The notes beneath the pieces are model-generated. The model had not been told where the DNA came from, searched no databases, and saw only the letters and a program-made list of their open reading frames with translations. Position numbers and translations under genes: made by a program. This document shows, piece by piece, positions 60,758-64,000 of a stretch of DNA of 64,000 nt. This DNA comes from Pseudomonas asgharzadehiana (GTDB lineage: Bacteria; Pseudomonadota; Gammaproteobacteria; Pseudomonadales; Pseudomonadaceae): the NCBI RefSeq assembly GCF_019139815.1, contig NZ_CP077079.1, positions 3,596,001-3,660,000 of the forward strand, in the 5' to 3' direction. Position 1 is the first letter of the stretch. Every line of letters starts with the position of its first letter.

Positions 60758-62482
60758 ATGGCGAAAATCAACCTGGCCCAGCAACTGGCGACCACCCTTG
60801 AACAGGCGGGTATCAAGCGCATCTGGGGCCTGACCGGCGACAGCCTCAATGGCCTCACCGATGCGTTGCGCAGCATGGACAGCATCGAATGGATGCACGT
60901 GCGCCACGAAGAAGTCGCCGCGTTCGCCGCCGGTGCCGAGGCCGCGGCCACCGGTGAGCTGACGGTATGCGCCGGCAGTTGTGGGCCGGGCAACCTGCAC
61001 CTGATCAATGGCCTGTTCGACTGTCATCGCAACCATGTGCCGGTGCTGGCGATTGCCGCGCAGATCCCCTCCTCAGAGATTGGTCTCAACTATTTCCAGG
61101 AAACCCATCCCCAGGAATTGTTCAAGGAGTGCAGCCACTTTATCGAACTGGTGACCAACCCCGAACAGATGCCCCACGTGCTGCACCGTGCCATGCGCTC
61201 GGCGATCCTCAATCGCGGCGTGGCGGTGGTGGTGATTCCGGGGGACGTGTCGTTGCTGGAAGTCGAAGACACGCTCAAGCCTTGGCCGGTACTGAACGCG
61301 CCGCGCACGTTGCCGGCCGAAGCCGACCTGGTGCAATTGAGCGAAATCCTCAAGGGCAGTGACAAAGTCACGTTGCTGTGCGGCAGCGGTTGCGCCGGCG
61401 CCCATGCACAAGTGGTGGCGCTGGCCGATACGCTGGGCGCCCCGGTGGTGCATGCCCTGCGCGGCAAGGAGCATGTGGAATGGGACAACCCGTTCGACGT
61501 GGGCATGACCGGCCTGATCGGCTTCAGCTCGGGCTATCACGCCATGCTCAATTGCGACACGCTGATCATGCTCGGCACTGACTTCCCCTATCGCCAGTTC
61601 TACCCCACCGCCGCGAAAATCATCCAGGTCGACCGCAACCCGCAGGCCCTCGGCCGTCGCGCCACGCTGGACCTAGGGATCGCCGCCGATGTAGGTGAAA
61701 CCCTCGACGCCCTGTTGCCGCGCCTGACCCGCAAGACGGATCGCCGCTTTCTCGACACCTCCTTGAAGCATTATGAAAAAGCCCGCCAGGGCTTGGATGA
61801 CCTGGCCCAACCGTCCAAGGCCAATCGGCCGATTCATCCGCAATATGTGGCGCGGTTGCTCAGCGAACTGGCGGACGAGGATGCAATCTTCACCGCCGAC
61901 GTCGGTTCGCCCACGGTGTGGGCGGCGCGCTATCTGAAAATGAACGGCAAGCGCCGCCTGATCGGCTCGTTCAACCATGGGTCCATGGCCAACGCCATGC
62001 CCCAGGCCATTGGCGCGCAGGCTGCGTTCCCGGGCCGGCAGGTGATTTCGATGTCGGGCGACGGCGGTTTCGCCATGTTGATGGGCGACTTCATCTCACT
62101 GGCGCAGTTGAAATTGCCGGTAAAAGTCATCGTGTTCGATAACTCATCCCTGGGTTTTGTCGCCATGGAAATGAAGGCCGCCGGTTATCTGGAGGCCGGC
62201 ACCGAGCTGAAAAACCCGGATTTTGCGGCCATGTCCAACGCCATGGGCATTCTCGGTATCCGCGTGGAGCAATCCGAAGAGCTGGAACCGGCCTTGCGCC
62301 GCGCCCTGGCCCATGACGGCCCGGTGCTGGTGGACGTGGTGACCGCCACCCAGGAACTGGTGATGCCGCCGAGCATCAAGCTGGAACAGGCCAAGGGGTT
62401 CAGCCTGTATATGCTCAAGGCGGTGATGAGTGGGCGCGGGGATGAAGTGATCGAGCTGGCACGCACCAACTGGCTGCGCTGA
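60758..62482 (+). CDS. poxB: Pyruvate dehydrogenase (quinone), PoxB-type
   Basis: A 574-residue thiamine-diphosphate enzyme that oxidises pyruvate to acetate and CO2, passing electrons to ubiquinone. It has three domains: an N-terminal pyrimidine-binding part (with [13 protein letters not shown]), a central FAD-binding part, and a C-terminal diphosphate-binding part with [12 protein letters not shown] and the later DNSSLGFV. The last residues, [16 protein letters not shown], closely match the C-terminal lipid-binding peptide of E. coli PoxB as I remember it, so membrane attachment should be kept. The length matches E. coli (572). GGAG lies before the ATG. Confidence 0.93.
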   Translation: MAKINLAQQLATTLEQAGIKRIWGLTGDSLNGLTDALRSMDSIEWMHVRHEEVAAFAAGAEAAATGELTVCAGSCGPGNLHLINGLFDCHRNHVPVLAIAAQIPSSEIGLNYFQETHPQELFKECSHFIELVTNPEQMPHVLHRAMRSAILNRGVAVVVIPGDVSLLEVEDTLKPWPVLNAPRTLPAEADLVQLSEILKGSDKVTLLCGSGCAGAHAQVVALADTLGAPVVHALRGKEHVEWDNPFDVGMTGLIGFSSGYHAMLNCDTLIMLGTDFPYRQFYPTAAKIIQVDRNPQALGRRATLDLGIAADVGETLDALLPRLTRKTDRRFLDTSLKHYEKARQGLDDLAQPSKANRPIHPQYVARLLSELADEDAIFTADVGSPTVWAARYLKMNGKRRLIGSFNHGSMANAMPQAIGAQAAFPGRQVISMSGDGGFAMLMGDFISLAQLKLPVKVIVFDNSSLGFVAMEMKAAGYLEAGTELKNPDFAAMSNAMGILGIRVEQSEELEPALRRALAHDGPVLVDVVTATQELVMPPSIKLEQAKGFSLYMLKAVMSGRGDEVIELARTNWLR

Positions 62483-62495
62483 CTCAAAGCTGATT

Positions 62496-62523
62496 CAAAT
62501 GTGGGAGGCCCCTCCCACATTTG
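62496..62523. repeat. REP-like hairpin between convergent genes
   Basis: Perfect 13-bp arms caaatgtgggagg / cctcccacatttg with a two-base loop between poxB and the convergent flavoreductase. It is the same GTGGGAGG family as 2179-2202 and is likely also a bidirectional terminator. Confidence 0.8.
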
Positions 62524-62536
62524 GCGCCTGCGTCTG

Positions 62537-63094
62537 TCAGCCCTTGTGTTTTTCCACCCACTGGCCGTAGGCATCGATGAACGCCTGCAAAAACGGCTTG
62601 GTCTTTTCCGATACCTTGCCCGACTCATCAAACACACTGCCCGCGCCACCCAGGTAGGCTTCGGGCTGCTGCATGCACCACACGTCCAGGAATACCAGGG
62701 ACTGGCGCAGGTGATGGTTGGCGCCGAAACCGCCAATCGCACCCGGCGACACGCTGATGATAGCGCCCGGCTTGCCGCTCCAGGCACTTTGCCCGTAAGG
62801 GCGCGAGCCTACATCGATTGCGTTTTTCAACGGGGCCGGTACCGAACGGTTGTATTCCGGGGTCACGAACAGCACCGCGTCGGATGAGCTCACTTGCTGG
62901 CGGAAAGTACTGTAGGCTGCCGGCGGTGAATCACCGTCGATGTCCTCGTTGTAGAGCGGCAAATCGCCAATTTCCACAATATTCAATTTCAGATTGGCAG
63001 GGGCCAGTTCGGCCAATGCCAGGGCGACCTTGCGGTTGATCGACTGTTTTCTCAAGCTGCCAACCAGGACGGCAATCGTGTAGACCTTGCTCAT
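62537..63094 (-). CDS. chrR: NADPH-dependent FMN reductase, ChrR-like
   Basis: A 185-residue flavodoxin-fold reductase. The phosphate-binding loop is GSLRKQSINRK (12-22), and the stretch TPEYNRSVPAPLKNAIDVGSRPYGQSAWSGKPGAIISVSPGAIGGFGA closely matches P. putida ChrR as I remember it. ChrR reduces quinones in two-electron steps and so protects against oxidative stress; chromate reduction is a side activity. It stands alone, convergent with poxB. Confidence 0.88.
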   Translation of the reverse strand: MSKVYTIAVLVGSLRKQSINRKVALALAELAPANLKLNIVEIGDLPLYNEDIDGDSPPAAYSTFRQQVSSSDAVLFVTPEYNRSVPAPLKNAIDVGSRPYGQSAWSGKPGAIISVSPGAIGGFGANHHLRQSLVFLDVWCMQQPEAYLGGAGSVFDESGKVSEKTKPFLQAFIDAYGQWVEKHKG

Positions 63095-63322
63095 TGGGGG
63101 TTCCCGACGTCTGATTAAAGGAGCTTGTAGTTATAGAGGCTTCGTGGCGTGATCACCAGCAGGTTTTGAGAACCTTTCAGACGTTTGGCTCAGGCTATGC
63201 CCTGTAGGAAACGTCCAAAAACCTCAACGAATAGTATTTTTTTTCCGTAGGCAAACTACGCCTCTTTATGACGGTCTACACAACCATATATCGAGTGTTT
63301 TATCTCCAGAGGTTCTAAACAG

Positions 63323-63559
63323 ATGGCAGCAGTACTTGTCGGACAGTTCCATGCCAGAGACGCGGAAGGCCGCGTGTATTCCGTGCATGAATTCCAGGAA
63401 TCCAACCCGGCGCAAGGCGACCTGGCTGGCTCGGCGCCCACCACTACCTACAAGCTGGCCATTGGCGATCGTGTAGAAAAACTGGAAGGCGATGAATTCA
63501 AACTGATTCAGTCGGGCACGATTCTTGTCCGCGAGTCGCAAACCACCCTCGCGTCATAA
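63323..63559 (+). CDS. Conserved small protein of unknown function
   Basis: A 78-residue soluble protein. The pattern GQFHARDAEGRVYSVHEFQE followed by TTYKLAIGDRVEKLEGDEFKLIQSGTILVRE suggests a small beta-rich fold. AGAGG lies before the ATG. No function is recognised, though close relatives seem common in Pseudomonas. The 228-bp gap upstream holds a T-rich tract (about 63232-63245) but no promoter I can name with confidence. Confidence 0.7.
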   Translation: MAAVLVGQFHARDAEGRVYSVHEFQESNPAQGDLAGSAPTTTYKLAIGDRVEKLEGDEFKLIQSGTILVRESQTTLAS

Positions 63560-63620
63560 GATCTCGCCTTAACGACCTGCTCAGTCCTGGCCATTGATGG
63601 CATTGACTGGGCTGGCGTGA

Positions 63621-63959
63621 TCAGGGATTGCGGATCTGCGTGAGTTCAATGCCCTGCTCATCCTGCTTGAGCGTCACCGTCAAATGCCCCCGCTCCCCTT
63701 CCACGGCGTACATCGAACGCGTGTAGCCCGACGTGTTGTACGCGGGGTACGCCTGCACCTGCCTGAGCAGCGTGAGCCCCAACACTGTCCCCACCTGCTC
63801 GCTCACCTGTTCCTGGGAACGGATAAACGCTTCAAGCGCGAGGTTTTCCGGCGGGGTGTCGTCTTGATTACGCAAGAGATAAGCAGCCACGCATCCCACG
63901 GTCACCAGGACCATCAGTTGCTTGGCCGTTACCCCGAAGAACGTCGAGGGAATCAGCAT
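63621..63959 (-). CDS. Membrane-anchored protein of unknown function (possible Coa1/Tim21-like)
   Basis: A 112-residue protein with one N-terminal membrane helix (about 8-29, VTAKQLMVLVTVGCVAAYLL). The periplasmic or cytoplasmic part has the pattern VLGLTLLRQVQAYPAYNTSGYTRSMYAVEGERGHLTVTLKQDEQGIEL. It reminds me of the Coa1/Tim21 fold, in which a similar beta sheet is attached to a membrane helix, but the evidence is weak. It is convergent with the 78-residue protein gene. Confidence 0.65.
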   Translation of the reverse strand: MLIPSTFFGVTAKQLMVLVTVGCVAAYLLRNQDDTPPENLALEAFIRSQEQVSEQVGTVLGLTLLRQVQAYPAYNTSGYTRSMYAVEGERGHLTVTLKQDEQGIELTQIRNP

Positions 63960-64000
63960 ATGAGACCAGACCTGTTTTTGTTGTATGTGCCGGTACCCGG

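Overview
The window looks like a chromosomal segment of a Pseudomonas of the P. fluorescens group. The base composition is high in G+C. It carries a complete functional-amyloid (fap) operon, a kguT-kguD 2-ketogluconate pair, DpkA, a Cti cis/trans isomerase, a CobN cobaltochelatase with ChlI/ChlD-like partners, and intergenic inverted repeats of the kind seen in this group (gtgggagggg... and gcgagggggcttgctccc...). No tRNA, rRNA, CRISPR array, phage or insertion sequence was recognised. The species assignment rests on familiarity with these genes and not on a search.

Layout. 1-10 kb: end of a 2-ketogluconate operon (kguT partial, kguD), a chemotaxis receptor, a purine-type NCS2 permease with a small LEA14-like lipoprotein, a nitrilase with a divergent LysR regulator, two small conserved proteins, and DpkA. 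9.8-11.1 kb: a decayed remnant of a large DUF6543/dermonecrotic-type toxin gene, followed by an orphan FecR-type anti-sigma gene. 12.5-17.3 kb: fapABCDEF, preceded by a good sigma-54 promoter match and followed convergently by a sigma-54 activator. 19-25 kb: gnd-zwf-HAD operon and a phosphoethanolamine transferase. 25-31 kb: a Fur-box-preceded TonB-dependent receptor, a GNAT, a ZapE-type ATPase, and an NTF2-like/YafY-type regulator pair.

31-38.6 kb: a housekeeping run (pepN, DUF2797, DUF1315, rhomboid, phosphatase, nadK, then DUF1853 divergently). 38.6-48 kb: a cobalamin region with cobW-cobN-chlI-chlD leftward and cbtB-cbtA-cobE-cobM rightward. Each arm is led by its own cobalamin riboswitch, back to back in a 637-bp gap. 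48-59 kb: nfuA, cti, B12-dependent metH, a periplasmic binding protein, and the cysI-DUF934 sulfite reductase pair. 59-64 kb: a MerR regulator divergent from an old-yellow-enzyme gene, poxB, a ChrR-like flavoreductase and two small unknown proteins.

Genes that work together: the cobalamin genes make or insert cobalt for the cofactor that MetH uses. Zwf and Gnd, with KguT/KguD, feed the hexose-phosphate pathways. FapA-F secrete and assemble an extracellular amyloid. The main unusual points are the paired riboswitches, an intrinsic terminator inside the fap operon, the sigma-54 signals around fap, the MerR-type promoter with a palindrome in a 19-bp spacer, and the toxin remnant beside a FecR gene that lacks its sigma factor.
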